From NCBI GenBank assembly GCA_000277445.1, contig AJWJ01000114.1:1-51710 (forward strand): a stretch of DNA of 51,710 nt, given 5' to 3'. Origin of the DNA: Polysphondylium violaceum (lineage: Eukaryota; Evosea; Eumycetozoa; Dictyosteliales; Dictyosteliaceae). Positions 11,258 through 22,475 of the stretch are shown piece by piece (within the stretch, counting starts at the first letter, position 1; each line of letters begins with the position of its first letter). The notes under the pieces were generated by a model, which was not told the DNA's origin, did not search any database, and was given only the letters and a program-made list of their open reading frames with translations. The position numbers were made by a program, and so were the translations under genes.

Positions 11258-11734
11258 TTTTTTATACAAATTTTGAAATGAAAATATGAAAAAATGAAAA
11301 AAAAATAAAAAAAAAATCATAAAAAATAATTCAAAAAAATATTCCGATAATAAAGTTATTACTTGGAAAGATGCAAATAGATAAGATAATTTCTACGAGT
11401 TAGTACTATTACTATAACACCTTATTATATTACTTGATAAATAAAATACTGATTGAGATAGTACCACCCATGTAATTCTTATCCAGACTAGCCCACACAA
11501 AGTGTTTTACAAATTAGTTGAATCAATCCAAAGATGGTACTATGTGTCAAAATGTTGTCTCTTCATCTCCAAAATTGAATACTAAAATAGAAAACTTAAA
11601 AGAAAAAAAAGAAAAACGAAAAAGATTTTTTTTTATTTTTTTTCATTTTTTTCAAATTTGTTCCCATTGGTAAGGCCTCATCACCATGTGAGCATAAATA
11701 GTTAATATATATATAGATATACATATAGATAATA
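11258..11734. other. Divergent promoter region between XRCC3-like and dehydrogenase genes
   Basis: This 477-bp region separates two genes that read away from each other, so it should carry both promoters. It contains A/T homopolymers at 11296-11333 and 11600-11650 next to the two start codons, the usual dictyostelid pattern. No other signal was recognised. Confidence 0.55.
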
Positions 11735-12703
11735 ATGGCGACCAGCAAACCAATTATATGTTTATTTAAAGCTATTCATCAATTTCAATTTGATAGAATC
11801 AAAGAATTGGCACCACAATATGAATTGATCAATTGTGTCACTAGTGTGCCAGAGGATTTAGATACAGATGCCATTGAAATTATTATTGGCTATAATAGGG
11901 ACATTGTTAATCGTATCCTTGTCTCTGAAAAGAGCAGACTAAAGTGGATTCAGGCTGTCACTGCCGGTATTGATACCTATGATTTGGAGACTATCAACAA
12001 AAGAGGCATACTCTTTTCTAATGCCTCTGGCATCCACAAAGAGTCTACAGCAGAACACGTTCTTGCTATCCTTTTGTCGGAATACAGAGGCATTCGTGAG
12101 GCTGTCCAAGACCAACTCAACAGCCATTGGAGAAAGATCACCACCTTTGGCGAGTTGTCGGGAAAAAAGATCCTCATTGTGGGCACTGGACAAATCGGCG
12201 AGCGTTTAGCAGAGCTTTGCAAGGCATTTGAAATGGAGGTCTATGGCGTCAACACCAGTGGCCGTCAAATCAGCGGATTTGTCCAGTGTGTCAGCCAAAA
12301 GAACATCACCTCGATCCTTGGTCAAATGGACATTGTTGTCAACATTCTTCCACTCACACCCGATACTCACCACTTTTACAACGCTGCCCTCTTTGCCTCT
12401 ATGAAAGACGGTGTCTTTTTTGTCAATGTCGGTCGAGGTCCTTCAGTGGACATCAACTCGCTCATCGACGCAGTCAAACAAGGCAAGATTGGTTTCGCAG
12501 GCCTAGATGTCTTTGAAAGCGAGCCCCTATCTTCTGACAGCCCTCTCTGGTCCCTGTCCAACGTCCTTGTCACACCCCACAACGCAGGTAAAGTCAGAAA
12601 TTACAAAAACAAACTCTTTCAAATCGTCGAACCAAATCTCATTAGTTTTCTAAAAAATGGTACTTTGGTTAAAAATCAAATTGATTTTAATAAAGGTTAT
12701 TAA
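11735..12703 (+). CDS. D-isomer-specific 2-hydroxyacid dehydrogenase
   Basis: One exon, 322 residues, starting at the ATG after a TATATA-rich leader. It has the two-domain formate/glycerate dehydrogenase fold. The Rossmann motif GTGQIGERLAELC binds NAD(P), and the catalytic residues are visible as Arg in NVGRGPSVD, Glu in LDVFESEPL and His in VTPHNAG. The enzyme interconverts 2-keto and D-2-hydroxy acids in the cytosol. The usual HIAG is HNAG here. The overall pattern, with a short N-terminal catalytic segment and QAVTAGIDTYD, resembles glyoxylate/hydroxypyruvate reductase A-type proteins, but the substrate cannot be read from sequence. No signal peptide or intron is present. The third codon position is richer in C than in surrounding DNA, which suggests good expression. 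Confidence 0.9.
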   Translation: MATSKPIICLFKAIHQFQFDRIKELAPQYELINCVTSVPEDLDTDAIEIIIGYNRDIVNRILVSEKSRLKWIQAVTAGIDTYDLETINKRGILFSNASGIHKESTAEHVLAILLSEYRGIREAVQDQLNSHWRKITTFGELSGKKILIVGTGQIGERLAELCKAFEMEVYGVNTSGRQISGFVQCVSQKNITSILGQMDIVVNILPLTPDTHHFYNAALFASMKDGVFFVNVGRGPSVDINSLIDAVKQGKIGFAGLDVFESEPLSSDSPLWSLSNVLVTPHNAGKVRNYKNKLFQIVEPNLISFLKNGTLVKNQIDFNKGY

Positions 12704-13569
12704 CCCATCCCTATTTTCTTTATTTCTACATATGCACATATATACAGATATCTGTATCTCTAAAGATATATTTTTATGAACCCAAGATTTAAAAAAAAAT
12801 AAACACCCCATCTCCAAACACGGACAGGGATAATAGATAATATTTATATATTTATTTATCAGCACATATATCTCTAAGTATGTGTTGTTATTGAAAATTA
12901 AATTAATCTAAAAGTGTATATCAGTAATTTAAACACATGTAACCTACCTAAAAAGCATAATCAATGATACTATGCATTTTAAATTATAAAGATATTTTTT
13001 AAGGGTGCCCCATTCACACCACAATTGTGTAAAACAAGTGTGGTAATGGTGAAAGTTGGTAAATATCATGCTCTCTAAACCAGTAGTTTCTATTGCCATA
13101 TGACCGAAAAGTGGGTGTTATCCTAAATTTCGGTTTCATTTTATCACAACAAACGCCATTCATATGAAATTGAATTGGGTTGCTCACTAATCGTCGTGTG
13201 ATTTGAAATCATAAATTTCTATTTTAGTCAAAATAGTTTTTTTTTTTTTGATAAGTGGACGCCTGAGGGGTTTCAAAATTTTTTTTTTCAAAAAATCTCA
13301 GCTTTTTACTGGTGGAGGCATACAATTTCATTTGATTCCGCTTCAAGCTGTTGCAATATCATTTTTTTTCTGCCCCTTTTTTTTTCATTTTTTCTCTTTT
13401 TTTCTTTTTTTTTTTTCTCTTTTGCTTTGTATATATCTCTGTTTTTCTATCTCTCTTGTACTATAACATATATTGTATAGAGAGTGTATTTGTGTGCGCA
13501 CGTGTGTTATATTTGTATAAGTAGTTGTATATCTCCCCTCCTACAGACAGAGGCCCTCAAGAAATAAAA
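12704..13569. other. Intergenic region upstream of the mitochondrial carrier
   Basis: 866 bp without a convincing gene. The part at about 12990-13210 has mixed composition and an imperfect inverted repeat (TTCACACCACA against TGTGGTAATGGTGAA, 13014-13056). The part at 13235-13440 is dominated by T-runs, the likely promoter of the carrier gene. A short Phe/Ser-rich open frame there is a by-product of the T-runs. Confidence 0.5.
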
Positions 13570-15989
13570 ATGATTGGCAGAACAGGTCTCAGATCCGCTT
13601 CTTCACTATTAAAAAATATTCAAAAAGTTTGTACCGGCATCGTTTTTCAACTTCAGTCGTCATTTGTTAACCCCCATCAATCTACTTTATTTAGAAATCA
13701 AATAACAGAACTTTTGTAACATTATCATCATCATCATCATCATATAACAATAACAACAACAATAGCAATAGAAATGAAAAGAGATCATTCAACAAGAAAT
13801 TGATTGGTGGAGCCGCTGTTGCTTTATTTGCCATTGCAACATCTGCCGCCATTGCATTGGACGAAAAAGATCCCGCCATTTTAAAATCTCAAAAAGCTAT
13901 TTTTGAAAAATATGCATCTGCTGTAAGTGTGTCAATCATATGATATGATTGGGCCTTATTAATATTAATACCAAACACTACTCTACTTTCAAAATAGAAC
14001 CTTGAAGGTCAAAAACATATGACTGCAGAAGACTTTTTAAATGCATTGACTACCTTGGATAAAGAATACAGAGGTGATCAAATTTTAAAAGCTACTTTGG
14101 ATGCCGATAAATTTAAAATCCTTTTCCAAATTGCAGATGTAGATCACACTGGTTATATTAGTTTTGATGAATATGTAATGTTTGATGAATTGATGGCTAA
14201 ACCAGATTCTGAATACTTTTTAGCTTTTAAATTATTTGATAGAGATGGAAATGGAACTATTTCAAAAGGTATAGATTGAATGTTGCTATATTGATTGATT
14301 GATTGATTGATTGAACTATATATTAATATTTTAAAATATATAGATGACTTTAAACATGTTGTCAAAGCAAGTTTAGATCCAACTATACCATTCAATTTTG
14401 ATTGTGAATTGGTCAATTTATATTTTGGAGATGGAAAGAATGAATTGAATTACTCTCAATTTACTCAACTTTTAAAGGATTTACAACAAGAACGTGTCAA
14501 ACAAGAATTTAAATTTTACGACAAGAGTCGTTCCGGTTACATTCCATGTGACAAGTTTGCCAAAATTCTCTCATCTGTCAAATTGAGAAAGATTCCAGAA
14601 GAAATCAAATCAAAACTCTCTAGTATTGCCGAACTCAACAATGCATCTGGTCATCCCGATCAAGTCAGTTACTCTCAATTTGTCGCCACCAACGACATGC
14701 TCCTCCACATTCCATCCTATGGCAGAGTTCTCAAGGCTGCCCTTGCTAGATTAAATAAAACCAACATCAACAAAGAAGAGTTTCTCATGGAATCCAGATC
14801 ATCGACCAGCATTGAAATCACCCCCATGGAAGTCGATCTCATTTTCCATCTTTTCGACGTCAACAAGGACGGTAAATTGGGTGTCGTCGATTTTGAAAAA
14901 GCCACTGGCATCAATTTATCCAAGCTCTCTACCATTTTAGAAGGTTCCTTTGCCTCACCCGCTTTTGGTGTTCCCCCACCCCAATTGGTCGAAAGCGGCC
15001 TCCCACAACACAAAACATGGAGTCAAAAGGTTTTGGAAAGCATAGAAAACTTTGTTTTGGGTTCCGTTGCCGGTGGTATTGGTGCCGCCGCCGTTTACCC
15101 AATTGATCTTGTAAAGACTAGAATGCAAAATCAAAGAGCCGTCGAGGCCTCTGCCAGAGTATACAACAACAGTTGGGATTGTTTCAAAAAGGTCGTTAGA
15201 AACGAAGGTTTCCTCGGTCTCTACAAAGGTCTCGGCCCACAAATGATTGGTGTCGCCCCAGAAAAGGCCATCAAATTGACTGTTAACGATTTACTCAGAG
15301 ACTTGTTTGGCGATAAGAGCAAGGGTGAAATCTACTTCCCACTCGAGGTTCTTGCCGGTGGTTTTGCAGGTATGTCCCAAGTGTGTGTCACCAATCCATT
15401 AGAGATTGTCAAGATTAGATTACAAGTTCATAGCTCTGGCCCCAAGATTGGTGCCATCCAAGTCATCAGAGAGCTCGGCCTCAGTGGTCTCTATAAAGGC
15501 AGTGGTGCTTGTCTTTTACGTGATATTCCATTCTCTGCCATCTATTTCCCCACCTATGCCAAAATGAAGACCATCCTTGCCGACGAAAATGGCAAGCTCG
15601 GTGCCACCGACCTCCTCATTGCCGGTGCCGTTGCCGGTATCCCAGCTGCAAGTTTAGTAACTCCAGCCGATGTCATCAAGACCCGTCTCCAAGTCAAAGC
15701 CAAAGCTGGCGAACAAACCTACTCTGGCATTCGTGATTGCGCCGTCAAGATCATGAAAGAAGAAGGCCCAAGAGCCTTTTTCAAGGGCTGTGTCGCTCGT
15801 GTTTGTCGTTCATCACCCCAATTTGGTGTCACTCTTCTCTCTTATGAATTACTTCAAAAATATTTTGCCCCACACGTCACCCCACGTGTTCCAACCAACG
15901 CCCCAATCACTCAAAAGGATTTCACCGTTTTAAGAGGCGCCACCCCAGTTGAAAAAATCCAAGAAATGGAAAATAAATTTGGTATTTAA
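13570..15989 (+). CDS. mcfO: Calcium-regulated mitochondrial carrier (aralar/citrin type)
   Basis: Four exons: 13570..13626, 13695..13922, 13998..14268 and 14344..15989, all with GT-AG introns in phase, giving 733 residues. The N-terminal half carries EF-hands: DVDHTGYISFDE, DRDGNGTISKDD and later DVNKDGKLGVVD, with a weaker DKSRSGYIP unit. The C-terminal half (about 419-703) is an SLC25 carrier with the three PxD/ExxK/R signatures: YPIDLVKTRMQ, TNPLEIVKIRLQV and TPADVIKTRLQV. Such proteins exchange aspartate for glutamate across the inner mitochondrial membrane, with Ca2+ sensed on the outer side. The first exon (RTGLRSASSLLKN) is rich in Arg and Ser like a targeting peptide, and a hydrophobic segment LIGGAAVALFAIATSAAIA follows. 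The mcfO name rests on resemblance to the D. discoideum aralar-type gene. An ATP-Mg/Pi carrier is the alternative, but the long N-terminal regulatory region argues against it. Confidence 0.92.
14291..14314. repeat. TTGA tandem repeat in an intron of the carrier gene
   Basis: Six copies of the tetranucleotide TTGA lie inside the third intron. It is a simple microsatellite with no visible effect on the exon borders. Confidence 0.9.
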
Positions 15990-16271
15990 AAAAAGGATAA
16001 ATTAATTTTAAAAAAAAATCAAAAATAAAATCATAATTAAATTTAGTATATTATATATTCAATTTGTTTTATTACTTAAACCACACACATATTTTATCTC
16101 TATTTTTTCAAAATTTTTAAATTTTCTTCGAAAAAAATACTTCGCAGTAAAATGAAATTTGACAAAAAAAAAAAAAAAAAAAAATACAAAACAATTTAAA
16201 GATTTTTGTGTAGATTCATATAACACAGATACGCAGTAAAACACATCATATATTTATAATTTAGAGATACA

Positions 16272-17933
16272 ATGAAGTTAGTAGTAGCACACAGAAATAT
16301 AAAAAACTTTGCAAAAGGTTTACAATGTATATCTAAAATAGGTGATGATTTGTATATAGAAGGCAATGAAGAGGAGGTATGTATACATGAGTTATTAGAT
16401 TGTAGTATTAGTATTAACAACAACAATATATATCTCTAGATAAGATTTACAACAGTTAATAATTCAAAATCTACATTTGTGGTATTTACATTCAACAAAG
16501 ATTTCTTTGAAACATATGAGATACTAGACTCTTCAAATGTACCATATAAAGTTAAATCTAAATTATGTTTTCATATGTTTAAATCTTTAGCAACAATAGA
16601 GAAATGTGCATTAACTGCAGATAACGAAGGAAACAAGATATCGTTTTATATATTGGGTAAAACAGGTATTGAAAAGACCTATCAAATTAATTTTGAATGT
16701 CAAAGACCTCTGAAAGCATTGTTTAACAAAGATACCCCTTATAGAGTCATAGCAAAACCTAAGCAGATGCATGGATGTTTGGGTTATTTTGCAAATCAAT
16801 TAGAAGAGATTACTTTATCTTTACAAAAAGATCGTATTGTTTTAAAATGCTATACTGATGATGCTAAAAGTAAGTACTAGTCGTAGTTTATCTTTCACCA
16901 TATACTAATACACATACTTATATATACAAAAGAGAATAAGAATAAAATGTTACAAACAGAAATCAGTTTGGATAGAAAAAACTTTGATGAATACTTTATA
17001 GATGACAACTTTCAAAATGTAGTTACAGAGATGTCATTTTCGTACAAGGACTTTAAAACAATCATGTCGTACTGCGAAGCAATCAATGTAGGTTCGGTTG
17101 GTTTTTTAGCAGAGGCTTCAGGTCGACCTTTTGTTACTACTGTTAGACATGGATCAACATTTTCTGTCGACTTTGTGTTGGCTACATTGGGCAATAATGA
17201 TGAACTTAGTCAAAATGATAACCATGCACAACAGCAACAAAGCTATCAACAACAACAACAACAATATTATCAACAACAGCAGTATAATCAACAACAACAA
17301 GATGGTGGTGGTGGCGATAATGACTTTGATTTTGACGACGATGACAAGCCTGTCGATATCGATGGCAATGCTTTAAGATATATACCTTCGACCCAAGATC
17401 AAGATATGGCCTTAAATAACCATGGTGGCACTGCAAATAGTCACATGGTGCCTTCATCTGCAAATAATTTAGTTTATAGTTCACCACAAAGTGATTATAG
17501 TAGACAGCAACAATTGCAACTACAGCAACAACAACAACAAGGTTCTCAACAGTATCAACAACTTAGACTCTCTCAACTTCAACAACACTCTCAAGATAGA
17601 TTTCTATCAAGTCACAGTAGAGCTGGTATGGATGACTATGGAATTTCTGCTTCTAACGATTCAAATTACTCTGGATCATCTGCAACTAGAAAGAGTAAAA
17701 TCATTTATAAAGGTGTTAATTTAGATCAAGATGATGATGAAGAGGAAGCCGATGATGATCCTCAAAATCAAGGTTTTGATGATTTTAATAATAATAATAA
17801 TAATAATTTAAATGAGAATAATAATCATGATAATAACAACAATATCAACAATTTTGATGATCCATTAGATTTTGTACAAAGACCAGTTCCTAAATTTTTA
17901 TTGCAAATTGTCAACAAAGATGGTAGTAAATAG
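16272..17933 (+). CDS. rad9: RAD9 checkpoint clamp subunit
   Basis: Three exons: 16272..16376, 16440..16869 and 16933..17933, giving 511 residues. Residues 1 to about 270 are the PCNA-like double domain of Rad9: KLVVAHRNIKNFAKGLQCISKIGDDLYIE, then FTFNKDFFETYE, CHMFKSL-type helix and CYTDDAKS. Domain 2 contains FSYKDFKTIMSYCEA and FLAEASGRPFVTTV. RAD9 forms the 9-1-1 ring with RAD1 and HUS1, loads at DNA damage and activates ATR signalling. The C-terminal half is a disordered tail rich in Gln, Asp and Asn (CAA and GAT repeats), as expected for the phosphorylated Rad9 tail but with dictyostelid homopolymer expansion. The distinct start at 16272, not covered by one continuous frame, is supported by the MKLVVAHRNIKNF match to the family N-terminus. 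Confidence 0.9.
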
Positions 17934-18024
17934 ATAATAAATTAATTAAATAAAATAATGACATTGTAAATATTGTAGTATTAGATATACAAAAAAAGAT
18001 CTATAATTTATAGAAATTTTAACT

Positions 18025-21000
18025 TTATTTAAATGGTTCGCCAGAGACTTTTAATCTTGGATCCAAGTTTTCGGGGATTGGAATCTCTATAAAGTTGTCA
18101 TCGGAATTAAAAATCATATCGTCTTGATCTTTTTCCTTTTCTTTGTCGTTTTCTAGAGTTGTTGTTGTTGGTTTTGTATCATTATCATTATTATGATTGT
18201 TATTATCCACTCTTTTTAAAACTAGTGTATTTGAAAATTTAATTAATAGCTTTAATAATTGATCATAGGTTTTGACAAATGATTTCAGAGTGAATACAAT
18301 GGCACTGATGTGTTGGAGTTTGTTGAGCACATCTTTATTATACCTGTTTTCGTAGATATATGCGCTGATGTCTTTGATGATTTCGTTGGTCAATTCAAGA
18401 GAACAGTTTTCAGAGACGACTGGATCTTGCAATACAATGTTGTTGGAAGAGTCTACAGTGAAGGAATTTGATCGCATCAATGATACGAGATATTGGGCGC
18501 CATTGTCAATCTCACTCATCAACTTGATCAAATTGGGCGTGCATCGCTCTGAGAGCTCCTTGATTTTCTCATTTTCGTTTCTTTCGACAATGATAAATTC
18601 CAGGTTGATGAGATTGCTATATAGACGTGCTTCAACTTTGACAATTTCTTGCAGCTCTTTGAATTTTGATAGTTGGAATGGATAGAGTTCAAATCTACTG
18701 TTAAACAAGAGAGCCCGCTGCACGGGAAGCTGGTGACGGATGGTGTTGAGCTGTTCAGACATTAAAAACTTGAATCCAGCTTTGGTCAAAAAGGATGGAA
18801 TGTTTCTTTGAATCGCAGAGAATCGACTAGCTCTGTAGAACGATGTGAGGTTTTTTTTGGCAACATTGGTCCGTCCAATAAGTTCGTTGGATACGAGGAA
18901 ATTAAAACTTTGGGTAATCGAGGTTGGATAGGTATAGACCTTTTTCTCCAATTCCTGGTGATCATAGTAGGGGTTGATGAGAGTGGATAGCACCAACACC
19001 AAAATAATACCAAAGGTAATGTGGAGTGTTCTAAACAGCGAAATAATGATATCGGGATTGTTGGTGGGATAGGGTAGATAGGCAATGACTATATAGGTGA
19101 GAATAAAGTATAAAATGAATTTATCAAACGGTTGGAAAATGGTAATCATCGAGAAAAAAAAGACCAGCACCATACTAACTCCGAGAAATATAAAGTCTCT
19201 TCCAGGATCCACCGTCAATGAATAGAGTTCGGCACTTGCATAGCCGAGAAAAGAGCCAGCAATTGTGCCCCCCAGACGAGCAATAGATAGAAATCCAATG
19301 GCACCTATAGATGGAGCATTGATAAGTGTGAATGTGATGACTGCCCATCCCAAGTTTCTAAAAAGAATAAAGTTACTGTGTATCTTGAGCTCATAGTATA
19401 CCAAAGAAAACACAGAGAAACCGAGTGAGAGTTGTAACTGAAATCTCCAAAACTTCAAAAACCTGGTCAGAATCACAGTTTTATAAAAGTATTTGGCCTT
19501 TTCTGCTAATGAAAAGTGAGGTTGAATGATATCGGGAAACTCTTTTCGATACTTGCTATGTCTATTTTCTTTTTGTAGTTTTCTTTTGTATCTTTCCTCG
19601 GTGAAATAGAGTTTGATATGATTCAAATACGAAGCAATCATACGAATTTTTTGAGGACGTTTGTCGGACCATAGTTTGAGTGACAATAAAAATACAGTGG
19701 AGGAGAGTAGCTTTTGCTCTTTGGAAAACTTCTTAATACTTCTGAGCAAAAAGCTAACACGTGAATCCTCTTCAATGGTGTCAAATGAGGTATAGTTTTC
19801 TGGATTATGGAGCTCAGAGTACTTGGCATTCATTTCATCAATGGTTTTGGAAATGGTTTCAAAACAAATCAGTATTTTGAATTGAGAATACTCAAGTGTT
19901 TTGTATTGTCGGTATTTCAATCGATTGATAGACGACTCTAGTGATGCAGCGGTGGAAATCTCTGTTAGATCTACCTGATCAAAAAGGTCTTCTTCTGAGG
20001 CGTGTTTGGTTTTTCTGAGATACACCATATGGTTCTTTTTGAAATTGGCAGGCTTGTATTTCTTGGACAATTGCTTTTCCATGATTCTAAAGATGGTGTA
20101 TGATTGATGGATGAGGGTGTTTATGTAGGGAAGCAAATGAAATATTTTATGTGATGATTTCTTTGAAAGATTTTCGACGGCAGCCGTTCTAATGGTGAAG
20201 AGATGACGATGATTCTTTTCAAGCTGCCAAGAAATCTCTTTATAAAATGAGAAAAAGTCTTTGTTCCAAAACTCTTTGAGTGTCTCCTTTAATAGGACCT
20301 CCATTCTATTAAGTGTTCGAGAGTATTCTACATTTAGTTTCTCTAATGAATCTTTAAAATATAGATGAGACTTTAATAATTTCTCTAAATTGATCTTTCT
20401 AACCTTTTCTTTACCGTCTGTCTCTGTATCTTTTTGTTTATCGACTTGTTCTTCAGTTTTTACATTGTTTTCTATATCTTTGATGATTTGGATTTCTGGG
20501 ATGGATGTATGGTGTTTGCCCTGCTGAACATTTAATTCGTCTTCTTGCTCGTGTTGAAGAGTTAGATCTGTTTTGCCCTGTATATCATTGAAATCGAGTA
20601 TTCTGTGTTGAGTATCCCATAGGATGTATTTCTGTATGGTCGATTCCACTGGAAAATCCAAAAACTCAAGCGTTTTATACTCTAGCTCTCTGTTGATAAC
20701 CTTGAATAGCTTTCTTGATGTCTTTAATGCCTGTGTACATGAATCTAGAAATAGTCGACTCGAGAAATGAATGTTGCATATGATCCCCGTGACAATGATG
20801 ATTGGAATTGGTACAATCGAAGTCAACCAAAATTTGAGATAGGGCACTGGTGAATAGTTTTCCGGTCTAAAGAAATACGTCAAACAAAACAGAGCCAAAT
20901 AGCCCACCTTTCCATGAGTATAGGGCAGTCTTTGCGAGGTCAGAAAGAAGCCACTCGACAGGAAAACATAAGTGAACGAAATAAATATCGATGCCCAGGC

Positions 21001-21318
21001 GTGGGGCTGGACAATTGCAAAATTTATATACGACACCACCAACGCGCATCCCACCGCCACCACGATACGTATCAGACTCTTTATCAACAGAAAATAACTT
21101 TGCGACGACATGATCCCAATCACCATAAAGAGGGTGATGAAGACCACATACAGCACCGTAAAGAAATTCCGAAACACATCCAACATCAAAAACATCATTG
21201 TGCACAAAAAGTTTATTGTGATAAACAAACTGAATCGAAAGGTGCTCTTGAGCTCTGATCGGGGCCGCTTATTAATGGGCGGCAAATATCTCCTATTGTA
21301 CAATGTTTTCGAAAACAT
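18025..21318 (-). CDS. FUSC/ALMT-like multipass membrane transporter
   Basis: A single 3.3-kb exon encodes 1097 residues. There are two hydrophobic clusters: about residues 28-190 with roughly six membrane segments (FSLFITINFLCTMMFLML, VVAVGCALVVSYINFAIV, WASIFISFTYVFLSSGFFL), and about residues 640-810 with another six (LFRNLGWAVITFTLINAPS, IGAIGFLSIARLGGTIAGS, FIFLGVSMVLVFFFSMI). Between and after them are long charged, probably cytosolic, helical regions. The repeated bundle with GGTIAGSFLG resembles the fusaric-acid-resistance/aromatic-acid-exporter superfamily that also includes plant aluminium-activated malate transporters. A role in export of organic or aromatic anions is inferred from the superfamily only. 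The Asn-rich stretch near the C-terminus is typical of dictyostelids. The start at 21318 sits next to the shared promoter with the F-box gene. Confidence 0.7.
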   Translation of the reverse strand: MFSKTLYNRRYLPPINKRPRSELKSTFRFSLFITINFLCTMMFLMLDVFRNFFTVLYVVFITLFMVIGIMSSQSYFLLIKSLIRIVVAVGCALVVSYINFAIVQPHAWASIFISFTYVFLSSGFFLTSQRLPYTHGKVGYLALFCLTYFFRPENYSPVPYLKFWLTSIVPIPIIIVTGIICNIHFSSRLFLDSCTQALKTSRKLFKVINRELEYKTLEFLDFPVESTIQKYILWDTQHRILDFNDIQGKTDLTLQHEQEDELNVQQGKHHTSIPEIQIIKDIENNVKTEEQVDKQKDTETDGKEKVRKINLEKLLKSHLYFKDSLEKLNVEYSRTLNRMEVLLKETLKEFWNKDFFSFYKEISWQLEKNHRHLFTIRTAAVENLSKKSSHKIFHLLPYINTLIHQSYTIFRIMEKQLSKKYKPANFKKNHMVYLRKTKHASEEDLFDQVDLTEISTAASLESSINRLKYRQYKTLEYSQFKILICFETISKTIDEMNAKYSELHNPENYTSFDTIEEDSRVSFLLRSIKKFSKEQKLLSSTVFLLSLKLWSDKRPQKIRMIASYLNHIKLYFTEERYKRKLQKENRHSKYRKEFPDIIQPHFSLAEKAKYFYKTVILTRFLKFWRFQLQLSLGFSVFSLVYYELKIHSNFILFRNLGWAVITFTLINAPSIGAIGFLSIARLGGTIAGSFLGYASAELYSLTVDPGRDFIFLGVSMVLVFFFSMITIFQPFDKFILYFILTYIVIAYLPYPTNNPDIIISLFRTLHITFGIILVLVLSTLINPYYDHQELEKKVYTYPTSITQSFNFLVSNELIGRTNVAKKNLTSFYRASRFSAIQRNIPSFLTKAGFKFLMSEQLNTIRHQLPVQRALLFNSRFELYPFQLSKFKELQEIVKVEARLYSNLINLEFIIVERNENEKIKELSERCTPNLIKLMSEIDNGAQYLVSLMRSNSFTVDSSNNIVLQDPVVSENCSLELTNEIIKDISAYIYENRYNKDVLNKLQHISAIVFTLKSFVKTYDQLLKLLIKFSNTLVLKRVDNNNHNNDNDTKPTTTTLENDKEKEKDQDDMIFNSDDNFIEIPIPENLDPRLKVSGEPFK

Positions 21319-22475
21319 TTACCTGTTAGCACATCAAATCAAAACTTTTGCGCAAATCGCAAATCTAGATATTTTTAAAATGGCGCATCGCAAAAAAACT
21401 TACTTTATTTTCTCCCACATTTTCTTGTTTTGGTTGGGCAGGCATAAAGAGGTTGTTTAAAAGTTTGCTAAACTGACTTCTTGGGGGTTGTTGGGAAGAG
21501 AAAAAAACAAAAAAAATAGTTTCTAAAAATAATATTACTTTTCCTTCATTCCCTAGTTGAGTGTAGTGTTTGTATTGTTGCTTTGAGTAAGAATGTGAAT
21601 TATGAATAACAGAAAGCACACAGCCTAAAAATGTAACAGTCTTTAAATTCAACACACACAATATCTTCGTAAAACAAAACTCCGCACACACTAAAAATAA
21701 ATGAAAATTTTTTAATGGGGGTGAATGGGGGGTGTGAAAGGTTGATAATTAGATTTTCATTTATCTCTGCACAGAGATACTAGTATTGCGATATGGACAA
21801 TGTCGAAATAAACATGCGCACCAAAATCCCCGCTCTCTTGATTGAGCCCGCAGTGCAAAAAATTTAATTCAAAATAAATTAAATTTTGCAAAACCATGCA
21901 TCAGCTCATCTGATATTTTTGGAAAGCTCACACCTAATGTATCTTTGCACGCGCTCTCCATTCCCCCGCTACCCATACTTTTTTGAACATTTTTTATTTT
22001 TTTTTTCATTTTTTCTATTTTTTTTTTTTACATTTTTGCGAAAAATATTTTGTGCTTGCAAGTTTTCTTTTCACCAAACTCGCCTGCCAAAACGGTTATC
22101 AGAATTTGAATTTTGGGAAAATAAATTAATCACATTCATCATTGGTAATCTGTTTATCCTCATATAGAAGAGTAGTAGTAGATCTGTGTGCACATTCTTG
22201 ATTAGTTTGTCAACAGAGTCATAGTGTAATAATAGGCAATCGTAGTAGGCAGTAATAATAGTCGTAATCGTGTGTGTTACCGGAAGGGGAGGTGGGAGCC
22301 AAATTAGATCTGTGCGCGCTGCATATGGTAGCAGCCATAGTAGGAATAACAGACAGATTCATCTATAGATAGCAGCACCGCCACCACACCACCACCACCA
22401 CCAATATACAGTTCCACCCTGTCCCGCCCATCGCAAACATATACATAGACAGATACATATACAGCCAACGGCAGA
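21319..22475. other. Divergent intergenic region, no gene seen
   Basis: 1157 bp lie between two genes that read outwards. It contains T-runs at about 21990-22030, a CACCACCACC-rich stretch at 22378-22402 that is probably in the 5' leader of the F-box gene, and otherwise moderately AT-rich DNA. Short open frames here are Phe/Ser-rich translations of T-runs. A transcribed RNA cannot be excluded. Confidence 0.5.

Noticed and set aside
13248-13466. 72-codon Phe-rich open frame upstream of the carrier
   Set aside because: Translation of promoter T-runs.
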